Notes: generated from the letters alone by a model not told the origin. Shown: positions 10,645 through 22,260, counted from the first letter of the stretch. The stretch: DNA of 64,000 nucleotides from Sapria himalayana (GCA_029783825.1 JAREIK010002450.1:935039-999038), one strand, 5' to 3'. Numbers and translations are program-made.

Positions 10645-11100
10645 TATAGTTGGTGCCTCACCAGCATTGGGATTGGCACTGTGCTCTGCAGTGCTGGTGT
10701 TGGGTTTCCACTCGCCATAGCCCAATGGACTACCCACTATCCAGTGATTATAGATGTGCCCTGTCACATGTGGAGCTGGACCACATACCACAGGCCATTA
10801 GGGCTGGGGCTGAGCAGTGCAGTGTGCAGATTGGGGCACTGGGCTGTCTTTGTCTGGCCAATCTCTTGTGGCAGTGTTGTGCCACTGTTGGCCAGGCCTG
10901 GCACGATCTGGTCAAACATGACACACCCGGGTTATAAAATCCGGTCAATGATCTATGATGGGTTGACATACCAGGTTTCTGTGTCGCACGACATGACCAG
11001 ACACCCATTTCATGCCGTGTCCGGCATGGCATAATGAATTGACTGGGCCACCAAAAATTGGATCGTGCACGTGTCAACACAACACAACCTGTTTGATACC
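10645..11100. mobile_element. GC-rich hAT-like patch in copy A
   Basis: Rich in TGGGCTGG and GGCACG words, ending in tgtttgataccta, which resembles the right terminus of the element at 11389-11830. The same patch sits at the same place in copy B (about 32810-33265), so it predates the duplication. The left terminus is not clear. Frames of 60-117 codons here come from base composition and have no protein signature. Confidence 0.5.
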
Positions 11101-11103
11101 TAG

Positions 11104-11106
<3 letters not shown>

Positions 11107-11157
<51 letters not shown>
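11107..11157. repeat. (TA)n microsatellite
   Basis: About 25 uninterrupted TA units, next to the end of the GC-rich patch. Copy B lacks it at the equivalent place, so it expanded in copy A after duplication, or was lost in B. Confidence 0.95.
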
Positions 11158-11160
<3 letters not shown>

Positions 11161-11388
11161 ACTCTCCAAGAATGGAGAAGATTGTTATGCATGTCATTTA
11201 GAGTGTCTTTGTTAGATATTATAATATTCAGAAAGAATTTAAGTATCACTCACCAAAGATCAGGAGAGTCATTTCAAGTGTTGATGTGATTTATGTAAAG
11301 ATAAATTTTTTTATAAGGATTTGATGCAAGTGAACATATCTTTAGACACCATAGTGGTATGATTGTTCCATTTGTTACTCCTCACAGA

Positions 11389-11830
11389 TAGAGGTGTCAA
11401 ACGTGCCGGGCCGGCCCGGCCTAGCACGAGGCACGGCACGGTTCGGCCGTGCCTGGGCAGGCCCGGCACGTTCAAAAACCATGCCCGGGCCCGTGCCGTG
11501 CCAAGGCACGGCACGCCGGCACGGGTCCATCCCGTGCCGGTTCACGCAGGCACGCGTGGCACTGGCGGCGTGCCATGCGTGCCGTGTCGTGAGTCGTGAG
11601 TCGCGACTCACTGAGTCGTGACTCGTGACCCAACCGGGCCCCGCCCCCTGTAAAAAGACCGCAGGTCGGGTCCAAACAGACCCGCCCCGCCTGCCCTGCC
11701 TTGCCGTGCCCACGGGCCGTGCCGTGCCCGAATTTAAAAAACCGTGCCGTGCCGGGCACGGCACGGTAGCACGGCTGGGCACGTGAAAAACGGGCCGTGC
11801 CGTGCTGGGCCGGCCCGTTTGATACCTCTA
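11389..11830. mobile_element. Non-autonomous GC-rich hAT-like element, 442 bp
   Basis: The left end is TAGAGGTGTCAAACG; the right end in reverse complement is TAGAGGTATCAAACG; both continue into GGGCCGGCCC-type sequence. The flanks are a perfect 8-bp duplication CTCACAGA (11381-11388, 11831-11838). Copy B shows the unoccupied site actcacatagagttaac at about 33493-33509. The interior is very GC-rich with many GTGCCGTGCC words and no plausible protein. The 8-bp duplication and TAG-type ends fit hAT. Confidence 0.93.
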
Positions 11831-11999
11831 CTCACAGAGAGTTAACCACTAACTTTGCTTCTATGTTTGTGTCTAATACTGCTAGCACAATTGAATTTGA
11901 TAAAATTAATGACATCTCTTATGGAGCATTGTGATAAGGAGAGGAGATTAGTGTGAATGTTTTATTAAACATGAGATTAAATTAAGAAACTTCATGATC

Positions 12000-13345
12000 C
12001 CAAATTAATGGTATATGCTAGATAAATATATTTATAGTCTTCCTCAAGCATGTCTCCTTTGTATTAGTTGATCCAGTTTGAAGTGGTGAATTGAACTTTT
12101 TGATTGTTATATGGAAAAAACTAATAATGTGTTCTCAGTAATTATTATCTTAAATGTTCTCATATTTTTATTCTAAACTATTTATTCTAGTTTCTTAAGG
12201 GTCCTTGACAATTGAAGGATCTCAATTCTCAAACATATTTTTCAAGATTATTAGTAATTTTGGATGAAGAGAGACTATGTTAGCTAAATTAAGTGCAATC
12301 CCAACTAATTATATGTGAGATCTCATTTTAAAACTTTTAAGTAAGTTAGTAGTGAGATGCAAATGGGTGTATTCGGTGAAGATAATTATTATGTTATTTT
12401 TTATTGTAATATCTTAATAGTAGACTATGACATTGTGTATCAGCTATTTGTAAGGAATAGTTTTAATTATTCTGATCTCGAAAAAAAATATTTATTTGAC
12501 AACTATCTTGATTTACTATTTATGAGCATAGAAGTGTTGTGTGTAGGTTGTAGAAATTTTTTATAGCCTAAAATATTCTCTTAAGAACTGGTATAATAAG
12601 TTCTCTTTTGTACTTATGATATTTTATACTAAGAGATATATGTCAAATTATCCTTTTTTTTTCAAGATATGCACTATGAAGTTAATATATAATATTAGTA
12701 GTATATGTTAATAATATTTTGATTACAAGAGATGATTAATTGGATATATCCTAACTAAAATTATTTAATATATAGTTTTAAATGAATGATTTATGATATC
12801 TTATGTAATTCCTAATTATTAAGGTCGGATAATTATGAGATATGATATTTTTTTAAATGAGATGTTTTGGATATTTTTTTTTGACCTAAGCATGTCAAGA
12901 TATATACTTATTAGTTAGCTATTTGATTTAGGTATAGACTTTTCTACATCAATCAATTTTCCAATTGATTCTACCAGATATAGGAAGATAGTAAAAAAAA
13001 TTAATTTATCTGACAGTAACCAGACTAGATATCATATACATTATTGGTATAGTTAGTTATTTCTTAGATTCTTTCAAATATTTTTATATAGTTGTAGTTC
13101 TTATGAATTTTAAGTACGTGAAAAAAGTTCCACGAGTTAGGATTTCATTTAGAGATCAAGGGCATAATTGAGGCAAAATATTTAGATTTTAGTTGAGTTT
13201 CAATTATTATAGAAAGGAGATCTATCATATTTTTTTTTATTTTTCTTGGAGATAATTTTATCTCTTGAAAAAAATGTTAAATAATAATTTATTAGCCTAG
13301 TGCTAATATTGAGTATAGAGTTATGATGTAAGTTACATGTAAGCT
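12000..13345 (+). pseudogene. Copy A: Copia linker, RT and RNase H remnants
   Basis: Across frames and stops the plus strand still reads RT landmarks: a KW(V/I) start near 12360, FYSLKYSLKNWYNKFS (the YGLKQSPR..W box) near 12550, then YLTVTRLDIIYIIG near 12990-13040, and the RNase H end with GDNF and a VSRSSAEAEYR-like tail near 13240-13330. It matches 33560-34870 in copy B position by position. Confidence 0.75.
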
Positions 13346-13940
13346 TCCATAGATTAATTATTTTTTAAGGAGATTTGATTACCATTTTAGATACAGAAGC
13401 TGTATCATAGAACAATGGTGGAAGAAACTAATCATCATAAAAACTTCATTGATGATAAAGAGGAGTAGGGGTGGCAGTTGATGTGGTAGACTTGGTTGTT
13501 GGTGTGGAAGATGCAAGATGGATGACATAGTTGTCAGGTAATAACCAGGTGAAGGTGGTGGTATTTCTTTTTGGGCAAAACTCTATTAAGATTTGGTAGA
13601 AAAATAAAAAAAATAGATTAAACTCTAATTCAGTTTGATTGACTTTAGTACAACTTTGTTTTTTAGAGAAATTTATATGGAGAATGATTATTATAATAGA
13701 GTTAGTTGGGGGAAAGTCTCAATTTAGTGTACACATTACAAGAGGATAGATCATATCTAAGATGGTTGTCAAATATTATATCTTGAGATGAAATCAATAG
13801 CTTTAAATAATATTGAGAAAGTAAAACTAACTATCAGAGGCATTCAAGGGCTTTCATATATTTTATCTATCATGATACTTATATTTACTAGAGAAGAGTA
13901 AAATTTCTAAGATAATATTTTTTTTAATTCTTTCAAATAT
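13346..13940 (+). other. Copy A: degenerate spacer between RNase H and protease
   Basis: This stretch follows RNase H and precedes the protease. It is where an LTR, primer binding site and gag would lie if the two halves came from adjacent elements. I see no clear TG...CA ends, no primer binding site and no zinc knuckle. It corresponds to 34870-35480 in copy B. Confidence 0.45.
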
Positions 13941-13959
13941 CATTAGTTGTTTTACCTGT

Positions 13960-15250
13960 ACTTTTATTCTAGACTTTTAGATTATCAATAAAAGAGTGAA
14001 CATTCATATTATTGTTAATCGTATCATATTTATTATATTTATTTTTTATTATGAAAATGTTATTATAGTCAATAATAAATATTTGAAAGTGCTTAAATAT
14101 GATTGTATTCAGTTTTAATTTTTGTTATTTTTCTATGTTATGTTTCTTATTGTTGTCCTATTAGTTTTTTTTATGTGAATTATTTTGTTAAAAAACTTAT
14201 ATATGATTTTATTTCTGCATTCACTAACACTTATTCGTAGGATTAGAAGATATTGAGTAAGATTTTTATTTAGTAGTGAGCAGAGTGGATTATATGTTTT
14301 CTCTTTGGCAGTAAGATCTTCTAAATATTTTTGGATCATTTACATGTATATTCTTAGTTTGGAATCTATCATTAATTAAGTTAATAATATTTTGCTCTGG
14401 TATTAATGATATTTTAATCATAAAGTGTATGACATACTAGCTATGAAAATTTATTAGATGTTCTTATTCTACATGCCAGTCTGAATTGAATAATAATTTA
14501 TTTGATCTAATACATTTAGATGTTTGATGATCTAATTGAAATGTGACTAGAAATAGATTTAAGTATCTGATTATTTTTACTGATGACTAAGAATATGCTT
14601 GTTTATTATTTTTTTAAAAATTTTGTAAAATAAAAAAAATAACTTTGATAAAAATATACAAAATTAAAAGATAATAATACATATAATATATGTCATATCG
14701 ATTCAATACTTACTGTATGAATCTTGAGATTATACACTTGATTTTTGTATGACATACTCTAACATAATAAAATTGGTGAAAGAAAGAATAGAAATCTAAC
14801 TGAAACAACTTAGACATTCATAATTAGAAAAAAAATCGAAAATATGTTTGGGGAGATATATTTTTAATTGCAATCAACCTTATCAATTTGATGCGTTTAA
14901 ATAATCATTAATGCACTGAATCTCATAAAAATTTTAAAGTTAACTATACTTATTCATGATTATTACTGATATGATTGATCAATGTAAAAGTTTTTCGTAT
15001 GCATCTACCCAGGGGTTGGTAATGGGGTGATTGGGGGAAGGGTGGAATAAAAATTTAAACCTCATCAATTAGATTTCTTCTTCTATGATTTCTCAATGTT
15101 TATTATTTTAAATCATATATCATATACAGAAATTATTTAGTTTGTTTTTAAATTTTTTTGAATGTATTTATTTTGTCCTTAATTATTCTGTTGGATTAGA
15201 CAATTTGACATTTATGTTTTGAAATATGTCTTTCTTTGATATTTTAATAT
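13960..15250 (+). pseudogene. Copy A: Copia protease and integrase remnants
   Basis: A protease-like segment (about 13960-14180) is followed by an integrase core with FDLIHLDV (about 14497), IIFTDD and GERKNR (about 14770-14800), a LIN..PS box (about 14870), and the C-terminal VFGC-like segment near 15130-15240. The frames are broken. The order protease-integrase downstream of RT-RNase H is opposite to a normal Copia element. Confidence 0.7.
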
Positions 15251-16243
15251 AACTTGTTTTTTAATATGTTAATGAAGAGTATGAGTTTAGATATTGTATT
15301 TAGATTAATTATCTTTCCATTCTTGTAATTTCGTCTGGTTAACTTGTTATCAATGAGATTGGTTATATATGAGCATTTTTGTACAAGATATGATGTTATT
15401 TCCATTGAATCATCTCTACCAATAAATTAAGTTAATGTTAATTCTGAAAAGAAAGGGTAGGACTGCAACTCGAATCGGGTCAACCTAAGTAATCAAACCC
15501 CAACATGAAAAAAATCAGATTTGTGTTGGAAATTTGCTACTTGAGCAAAATTCAGGTTGTTTGGTTTGACCCTCAGCCCGGCATAATCTGTCCGAGTTGT
15601 TCTTGCACTTATAGGCATATCAACTTGTGCATGTTGGCACTTGAGTGATGAGCATAATTTACTAACTTAAAATATTGATGGGAATATTTTTTTTCAAAGT
15701 GTTGTCATAAAAATTACTTTTTTTTTCTTTTGAAACAAATGGAGTATTTTTTTTTTCTTGAGTGTTCCTACCAATTTAAAAATTTGCTTTTTGCCTATAA
15801 ATATTAGATTGATAGTTCAGAATTTAAGTTAAAATGTATATTTCCATTACCATTATACATAAAGATGTAAACAAGCAAATGATACTAAGTGTGAATAGAG
15901 AGAGCACACTCTTGATATTTTTCATTTGTCCATATAGTAATTATTTAGATACAAAGTGTGAATACAAGTAAATGATATCAAGTTAATAGATGGTGTGTCG
16001 TAGTCATAGTTATTTAAGGCGCAAGGCGCACTTGAGGCACGAGCTTTTTTATTTGAGGCACACCCAGCCTAATACACATAAAAATTATACATTTTACTAA
16101 ATATAGTCTTTAATTTTCATCTAATAATAAACTAAAGAATATCAAAGATAAAAATTAAATATTAATAGTGCTCTCATCATCTAAATATTCAAAGTTTCAA
16201 AACAAAATAATAAATATTCAAAGTTCTAAAATAAAATAAACAC

Positions 16244-16690
16244 TTATGTATCTACATCTAAATCTAAATCAAGAAAATCTTCATCAATATCATCCCCATC
16301 ATCAATCTTCCACTCTCCCTCTTCTTCATCTTCCTCTCCCGATGAATAGATCATCTCTTCATCTTCATCAATTAAAGCAAGAGTAGGAGTATGTTTAGAG
16401 CTAGATGGTCTTGACTTTGGTTTTGGTGTTTGTGTTTGTGTTTTGCTTAGTTTAGTTCTTGTATAAACCCTAAGCTCCTCAGCTCCACTTGCTCTTGCAA
16501 CATCACCCCATGTTAAATCATCACCTTCAAACACCAAATCATCTTCTGCAACACCTTCATCTTTCATTATTCCCATCAACCATTCGTTGTTATCATCTAT
16601 TTCTTTCAAGATAATGGGATCAATAGTATGACGCTCAGTGTATCTTTTCATCAAGGTTCGGTTGTACTTAATATACACCAAATCATTCAA
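16244..16690 (-). pseudogene. hAT transposase C-terminal fragment
   Basis: An open frame of 148 codons: DLVYIKYNRTLMKRY (about 3-17), TIDPIILKEIDDNNEWL (about 23-39), DDLVFEGDDLTWGDVARASG (about 50-69), a Ser/Pro/Lys-rich linker and a very acidic tail with EEDEEEGEW and DIDEDFLDLDLDVD. This matches the C-terminal tail that follows the dimerisation region in many plant hAT-type transposases. The zinc finger, catalytic core and most of the dimerisation region are missing. It is longer and cleaner than the copy at 1925-2146. Possibly still translatable but not a transposase on its own. Confidence 0.7.
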
Positions 16691-17240
16691 GCATTAATTA
16701 TCCAACCTATTTCTCCTCTTGCTATGAATCTGAAAAAACAAATAATTTTCATGATTATATTTCAATGTTTTAGTTTTGAAGAATCTAAGTTACATTAAAT
16801 AATGTTGTAACTTAAATCTATAAATTATATATTCAATCTTTGCCAAACAATCATTCTGAAAATAATGTTTTAGTTTTGAAAAAACATATACATAATATAT
16901 TATATATTATAAATCTATAAATTATAAAGATACTCAATATTTGTCAAACAACTAAAACTGTTTATAATTTTAATTTTGAAAATTACATATTTTTTTCAAA
17001 GTATTATTCAAAAAATTTTCTCCTAGTTTTTAAGTATTTTTTGAAAATATTTTTTTACCTTTTGAAGAATTTTTTCACAACAAAAATAGGTAGAATGAAA
17101 AAAATATCTTATGAGCCTCTTCTTCTTCTTCTCTCCTCTTCAATCCAGCCTTAAGAGTATTTTGGGAGGGTTGTTTTGAGGGTTTTAGGGTGTAACCTGA
17201 GAAAGAGGGGGTTTTATAAGGCTTAAAATCATAAAACTCT

Positions 17241-17446
17241 AAAACGGCGTCGTTTTGATTCCTAGAAGACTAAAACGACGTCGTTTTGGAGGTGACGTTT
17301 TTTTATTTTAAATCAGAACCTCAAAACGACGTCATTTTGAGGGTTTTGTTTTTTTTTAAAAAATCAAAACCAACCTAAAACGACGTCGTTTGGGTTGTTT
17401 TGATTTTAAAAAAAAATATAACCCAACTCAAAACGACGTCGTTTTG
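17241..17446. repeat. Five-copy palindrome array, hAT copy II
   Basis: Copies of CAAAACGACGTCGTTTTG at about 17241, 17271, 17322, 17377 and 17429, with the same order and spacing as in copy I. Several palindromes are closer to perfect here than in copy I. Confidence 0.85.
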
Positions 17447-17907
17447 GGTTGAATCAGCCGAATACGTCGTCTTCCCCGACGTGCTCCTCCTGTATTTTAC
17501 CTGGTTCCGCCTCTCCCCGCTTCTCCCGCTGTTGCTTTGCCCTTCTTCTCCGATGAAATTTTCTCATTTCCGACGGTGAATCCAGCAAAAAAAAAGGAGA
17601 GGAGAAGAAAAGGAAAAAGGAGAAGAATGGCGTACTTGGCTTCGATGTCTGCCGCCGCTGAAACTAGAAGTTGACGCTGCTGCGCCTCACCCACCTACGC
17701 CTCGCATGAAGCGAGGCATTTTTCCTGGGAGTGGTGGCGCTTGAGCTTTAGCCGTGCCTCAGGCGCGCCTTTCATAACTATGGGTAGCAATACTGACATA
17801 CAATATATTGGTAACAATGGATTCTTAATAATATGTTTCACACTCACATCATGAAATCATTTTAGTCATGATAATATATTTCACTTCACAAGATCATTTC
17901 AGTCATG

Positions 17908-17916
<9 letters not shown>

Positions 17917-17944
<28 letters not shown>

Positions 17945-18112
17945 ATAACCAAGAGGTTCAGAGCCCACTTACGTGGGCCCCTACATCCCCTTGGGCCCCC
18001 GGAGAACCGAGTAGGTAAGAATTCCCCAGTACTCCCCCTGGTGAGACTTGAACTCGTGATCTCCCGGTCATTGCCTGAGAGTCTTCACCAGCCAGCTCCC
18101 TTATGAGAAGGG
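17917..18112 (-). mobile_element. tRNA-derived SINE with target-site duplication
   Basis: The 14-bp direct repeat TCATGACAATATAT lies at 17903-17916 and 18113-18126. On the minus strand the insert begins near ctcataagggagctggctgg (A-box-like), has GAGTTCAAGTCTC (B-box-like) about 50 bases in, and ends in a simple (AT)n tail. Pol III boxes, target duplication of this length and simple tail together fit a SINE. I do not recognise the named family. The right LTR of Copia-II lacks the insert. Confidence 0.75.
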
Positions 18113-18399
18113 TCATGACAATATATTTAATGTCTTGACTTGTGTCTTGGCTCAAAGAACAGTGTTGTGACTTTCACATGTTAAGCAGGACGTTAATATA
18201 GTTGCGGTGCAAAAGAAATGTCTCGACCTCAACATGTCACGACACCTATTCTTTAGCTTGTGATTTTTTTTTATCCACACCAGCTATCTTTCATGATTAT
18301 AAATGATGTATGAGTTATTCTTAATATTTTTTCTTTTGATGAATATTTCATCAATTGTGTTTTGCTTGTGTACCTCCTGAATTTCTTAATATCCACTAG

Positions 18400-19640
18400 C
18401 TTTGTCAAGTAGTCCACCCAATTTCTTTTTGTATTGATTTTCTTCAATTGAACAAAATTATTCTCGATTTGTTCTCTAATAAAATATTATTAGATATTAA
18501 TATGTTTTGTTCATGTATGAAATATTAATTTTTTTTCTAAATGAATATCTAATATTCAAATTTTTCTGCTCAACATCAAGTTTTACACATATTTCCCTAA
18601 TTCAAATAACTTTCTTGTTTTCATGAATAAATGTATTATATTTTATCTTAGTTGATGACAAAGTTAAAATGGATTATTGCTTACTCATTCAGCTTAATAA
18701 TTTATCATACAAGTTGAATACAAATTCACTTGTGGATCTTGTGTTATTCATTTTTTTGCTCAAATCAACATTCATCGTACCACTAATTTCAAAATTATTT
18801 TTATTATTGTTTTTATTAAATTGTAAAACATAATAACAAATTTCATGAAGATACTTGACCTTTTCATTGAATTTCAGTGCTTTTTTCCTAGGGTAGCCAT
18901 AATTTGTTGAGAACTCTCACTATATATGAAATATCAAGTCTTATATATTCCATATCATATATGAGACTATCGATTGTACTAACAAGGCTCATTTTTTTTC
19001 ATTGTGTCCCATTTTGATGAACAATGATCTGCTGACAGATTGAACATGACGAGCAAAAGTATAATAATTAGTTTGCAATCATACATGTTTAATTTTTGAA
19101 GTACTTCAATATACTTCCTTTGTCCCTTGTAATTTGTATGCCTCAAATATTATTAACTTTATCAAAGTTAGTCATGTCAAAATTTTCTGCAAGTTATCCA
19201 TTCACAATATTATGTCTTCTTTTAGTTGTTTTCAACCATAAGCATATCATATACATATATAATAAAGATCACAATATCAATGCATGATCTTTGTGTATAC
19301 ACTTTGATTCATCTCACTCCTTCTGAAACCCATCTGAAAAATGTATGCATTAAATTTCTGATGTCATATCTTTAGAGATTCTTCAGATTATACATGGATT
19401 TTTCCAGAGTACATACTAAATTCTCATTCACTTTTATCTTGAATCTTTAGATTACAATGAAGGAAAAATTATTTACATCTAGCTGCTTCACCTCTAAATC
19501 ATACTAAGCTACCGTAGATAGAGCTACTCGAATAGATGATATCTTGCCATCAGAAAGAATACTTCATTATAGTCTGCCTCTTAATATGAGAATAACTCAT
19601 TGACCATTAATTATGTCTTGTACTTCTTAAAATTATCTGC
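18400..19640 (-). pseudogene. Copia-II RT to RNase H remnants
   Basis: On the minus strand, broken by frameshifts, SIRVALSTVA and YDLEVKQLDV are readable near 19490-19560 (start of RT), then a segment like the YGLKQSPRQW region near 19350-19430, and further RT sequence to about 18960. A degenerate RNase H end and polypurine-like tract approach the LTR near 18360. No long frame survives. Confidence 0.65.
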
Positions 19641-19920
19641 TATTTTGATTCTCCATATGCTATTATCTCCTACATGGTACTTGGATCATTCTTTGTAATA
19701 AGTGCATGGTATGTACTATTTATATACCTCATCGCTAGGTTTCTAGTTCTCGTAGTGCTTGTCAATGCATTTGTAAACTCCATAACTTTTTCATTAGACT
19801 CGCCATGCACTAATGAAACTGAATTGATACTATTTATTTCTTCATTAGGATTCAAAGTCGCAGTTTCATAGCTAGTTATCATGGCATTGTCCGAATAGCG
19901 ACCTTGTTTCTTCTTGTAGT
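19641..19920 (-). pseudogene. Copia-II region upstream of RT
   Basis: Contains a 70-codon minus-strand frame (19670-19882) without a motif I can name. By position it would be the linker between integrase and RT, which is usually poorly conserved. Confidence 0.35.
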
Positions 19921-19924
19921 GGCT

Positions 19925-20205
19925 TTGAGATGAATTGCTTTATCAAGGTTTAAATGTCATGATGTTGAGTTAAGCCATGATAATATTTATTCCATGTTGT
20001 CCTTTTGAAAACAATCATGGCATCCATGTTTCATGGCATTGAGAAGAATTGCATCATCCAGGTTTAATGTCATGATGCTGAGTTAAGACGTGATACTATT
20101 TTTTTATAATATTCCATTGAGAATAATCATGACATACACATTTCATGTCTTGATATTGTGTTGGGCCATGATAACTGTTCTTCATGTTGGGACTTTGAGA
20201 AGAGT
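19925..20205. repeat. About 113-bp tandem duplication
   Basis: Two adjacent units, 19925-20038 and 20039-20150, share ttgaga.gaattgc, aggttta.atgtcatgatg and tgagttaag. A partial third unit begins at about 20204 (tttgagaagagtgacatt). The units are rich in tcatga words, as are the flanking LTRs. Confidence 0.7.
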
Positions 20206-20262
20206 GACATTATCTAATTTGTCGCAAGGTTGAGTTAAAGTTGTGAGTACTCATACTATTAC

Positions 20263-20835
20263 TAGCAAGTCCAATCCATCTCCTCAAGGCGAAATCAGAG
20301 ATGAGAAGTCGAAAGCGCTAACTTATCCCGATCAAACCCTCCCGTAGCTATTTCCATGCGCATAGATGGAGATCTATCTCTATCGGCTCAGCAGCCAGAA
20401 CAGAAAGGATGCCTGTCTCTTGGAATTGTTTTTTTCCTTTTCGGATCAGGGCTGGGGCGCGTTCCAGCACTCCTGCGAACGCGGCTCCGTACCAAAGCAA
20501 GCCTGCGAGAAAACGGATGTTTTTCTTGAAGAAAACGTTTTTATCTTAATAGGTTAGATAAGCTGCTCACTAAGGTTGGCCCCCCCAGACAGCCTTAGCT
20601 TGGATCTCCGAGCAAGAAAGAGAACAGAACGTCATAGTTACCCAGGAAAGAAGGGTTCCGCCTCTCGCTAATACAATACGGGGATAACCCTGACATGACC
20701 CCTGACTCCATTTTCTTCTCCCTAACTTGCATAGCGACGTTCGAAGGTATCTCATAATAACTTCTCACTCCCCAATGGACGCTAGAGTAGCAAGGGCAGA
20801 GCTGCTCCACCCGCAAGGGGCAAACCAACAGCATA
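20263..20835. other. Probable mitochondrial DNA insertion (NUMT)
   Basis: Base composition changes abruptly to near-balanced GC for about 570 bp inside very AT-rich element DNA. The text has the character of plant mitochondrial intergenic DNA, for instance gctcactaaggttggcccc and gcctgcgagaaaacggatg. It does not belong to any Copia domain and interrupts the Copia-II interior. I recognise the style and some phrases, not a specific gene. Confidence 0.7.
20366..20557 (+). CDS. Small hypothetical frame within the mitochondrial-like block
   Basis: 63 codons ending LEENVFILIG. The Cys- and Lys-containing middle (RGSVPKQACEKTDVF) looks like hypothetical frames annotated in plant mitochondrial genomes. 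There is no domain and no promoter that would make it expressed in the nucleus; it supports the origin of the block rather than a function. Confidence 0.3.
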   Translation: MEIYLYRLSSQNRKDACLLELFFSFSDQGWGAFQHSCERGSVPKQACEKTDVFLEENVFILIG

Positions 20836-21499
20836 TCTTAATATTTTTTTATATTACATGTCACGATGTTGTGTTTTTTTATAGTCCAAGGAGTCATGAT
20901 AATTTGACTTGGTGTTATGATTTTGAGGAGATGTGTGATTTCCAGCTTGCTCTATGGACTATAAATAATCTGAAACTTTTTCTAGCATGTAGATTACTTC
21001 TTGGACTATAAATAATTAGTGATAATCTCAGTAATATATCCAAGTTTCTAATGTTACAACTTTATTGTATCTTTCACCATAGTTTTCTTCTCACATAATA
21101 GTCTTTTTAGAAACAAAGTTGTGATTTTTATTTTTTGAGTCGCGATGTATTTTGATCCCTACACAACCTCTAGTAGTTTTTGCCTTCTATTCTCTAGTGT
21201 CCACATGCTTGCTATGACATTTTTTCCTCTCATTATTGTCCTTTAAAATAAAGGAGCCACAATCAGAACAAGAGATGATGATAATCACCAGCTTGTTCAA
21301 TGATCTAGTCCTTGTTCTTTAAGTAATGATTATTGCTCCACAAATCGTTTTTCATAATTTGTCATTACAAGTGGAAATCAAGCATCACACCTAAGAGTTT
21401 CTTTACAGTCATTATACATTCGCATCTTCATTTTTCTATGACTTATATTATTAACAATAGAGTCGTTGCTCATATACATCTTTTAATCATCATGATATT

Positions 21500-22260
21500 T
21501 ATATTTACAAAATCATTCTTGATATGGAGTCGTGTAATATGTGGCTCCAGAACTAATGAACCACATGTCCTCATACGTATGAGTGGCACATGCAGCTGCA
21601 AAGTAAATGTCTCACCCAACGTTCATCTTTTTTATTGAGCTATTTTTATCATTTTCAGCCTTGGAAATATCTTTTCGGTAGTTCTTTCTAAAGTGACATA
21701 GCCTATTGTACTTCGAGCACTTGACTTTTGGATTTTTTCATGGTCTTTGATTTTCCTTTAAATCATGGTTTGCTTGTTGATTGAGGGAAATTATTGTTAT
21801 CAGATCTATCTCCCACAAATAATATTTTATTTAAAGATATTTTCTTATTTTGTCTCTTGATATCTTTAGATAAAAGAGTTGTAATTATACTCTTGTATGT
21901 CAACTTCGACAAACCACTAACAATGGTCACAATTAGGTTGCCCCATGAATATAACAACAAACACAATAATAATTTTCTTATCCTCATCATTTATTTCATA
22001 GACTATAGACTCAAGTTGTATGATCAATATGTCAAGCTTGTATAAGTGATTAGAAAAAGATAATTCATTCTTCATACATAGATTGAATAACTTATTATTC
22101 AAGAATATCCAGTTGACTAATGGCTTGCTCTGATAGAGATATTTCAATGTCAATCATAATCTTTTTCCTATTTTTTATTCGTTGACATTCACAAACAAAA
22201 AGTCATCCAAACATAATCGAATCAAGCTCATAGGTTTTTGGTCTATCTTTTATTATTTAC
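21500..22260 (-). pseudogene. Copia-II gag knuckle and protease remnants
   Basis: On the minus strand a CCHC-like stretch KCSKYNRLCHFRKN lies near 21680-21720, followed after about 120 bases by MWFISSGATYYTTPYQE near 21530-21570, which is the Copia protease start with DSGA degraded to SSGA. Frames 21763-21990 and 21917-22153 cover part of gag. The loss of the protease catalytic Asp shows it is dead. Confidence 0.7.

Larger units (their letters stand above)
10515..15890 (+). repeat. Copy A of a duplicated composite (paralogue at 32677-37300)
   Basis: The sequence is similar throughout to copy B, in the same orientation, starting at tggaagcgaaa and running to about the point where a Copia-II LTR begins. 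Both copies carry, in order, a GC-rich patch, integrase C-terminus and linker, RT, RNase H, protease, integrase core and integrase C-terminus. Copy A alone has the 442-bp hAT-like insertion at 11389-11830. Both are full of stops. Confidence 0.85.
16005..17782 (-). mobile_element. hAT-like DNA transposon, copy II
   Basis: It has the same termini as copy I (CATAGTTATTTAAGGCGC and, reversed, CATAGTTATGAAAGGCGCGC) and the same interior order: transposase tail, AT-rich stretch, five palindromes, GC-rich right end. It lacks the nested Copia of copy I, so it records that element's empty site. The insertion is in the left LTR of Copia-II; the right LTR has the uninterrupted sequence near 22861-22875. 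The flanking 8 bp (gtcgtagt, ggtagcaa) do not match convincingly. Confidence 0.85.
15890..18335 (-). repeat. Copia-II left LTR (3' LTR), interrupted
   Basis: The pieces 15890-16004, 17783-17902 and 18113-18335 align in order with 22755-23205, for example gtgaatacaagtaaatgatat and the segment with acacctattctttagcttgtgac. The hAT-like element 16005-17782 and the SINE 17917-18112 account for the two gaps. The outer about 130 bases of the right LTR have no counterpart here, so this end is truncated. Confidence 0.8.

Noticed and set aside
10650..11080. Trp/Cys-rich frames of 95-117 codons on both strands
   Set aside because: The patch is a repeat also present in copy B without the open frames, so the frames are compositional.
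11375..11782. Arg/Gly/Pro-rich frames up to 135 codons
   Set aside because: They arise from the GC-rich hAT-like element with few stops; overlapping frames on both strands are equally open and have no domain.
17958..18155. tRNA gene or small protein at the SINE
   Set aside because: A- and B-box-like motifs are present but no cloverleaf can be drawn, and the 14-bp flanking repeats show a SINE insertion.
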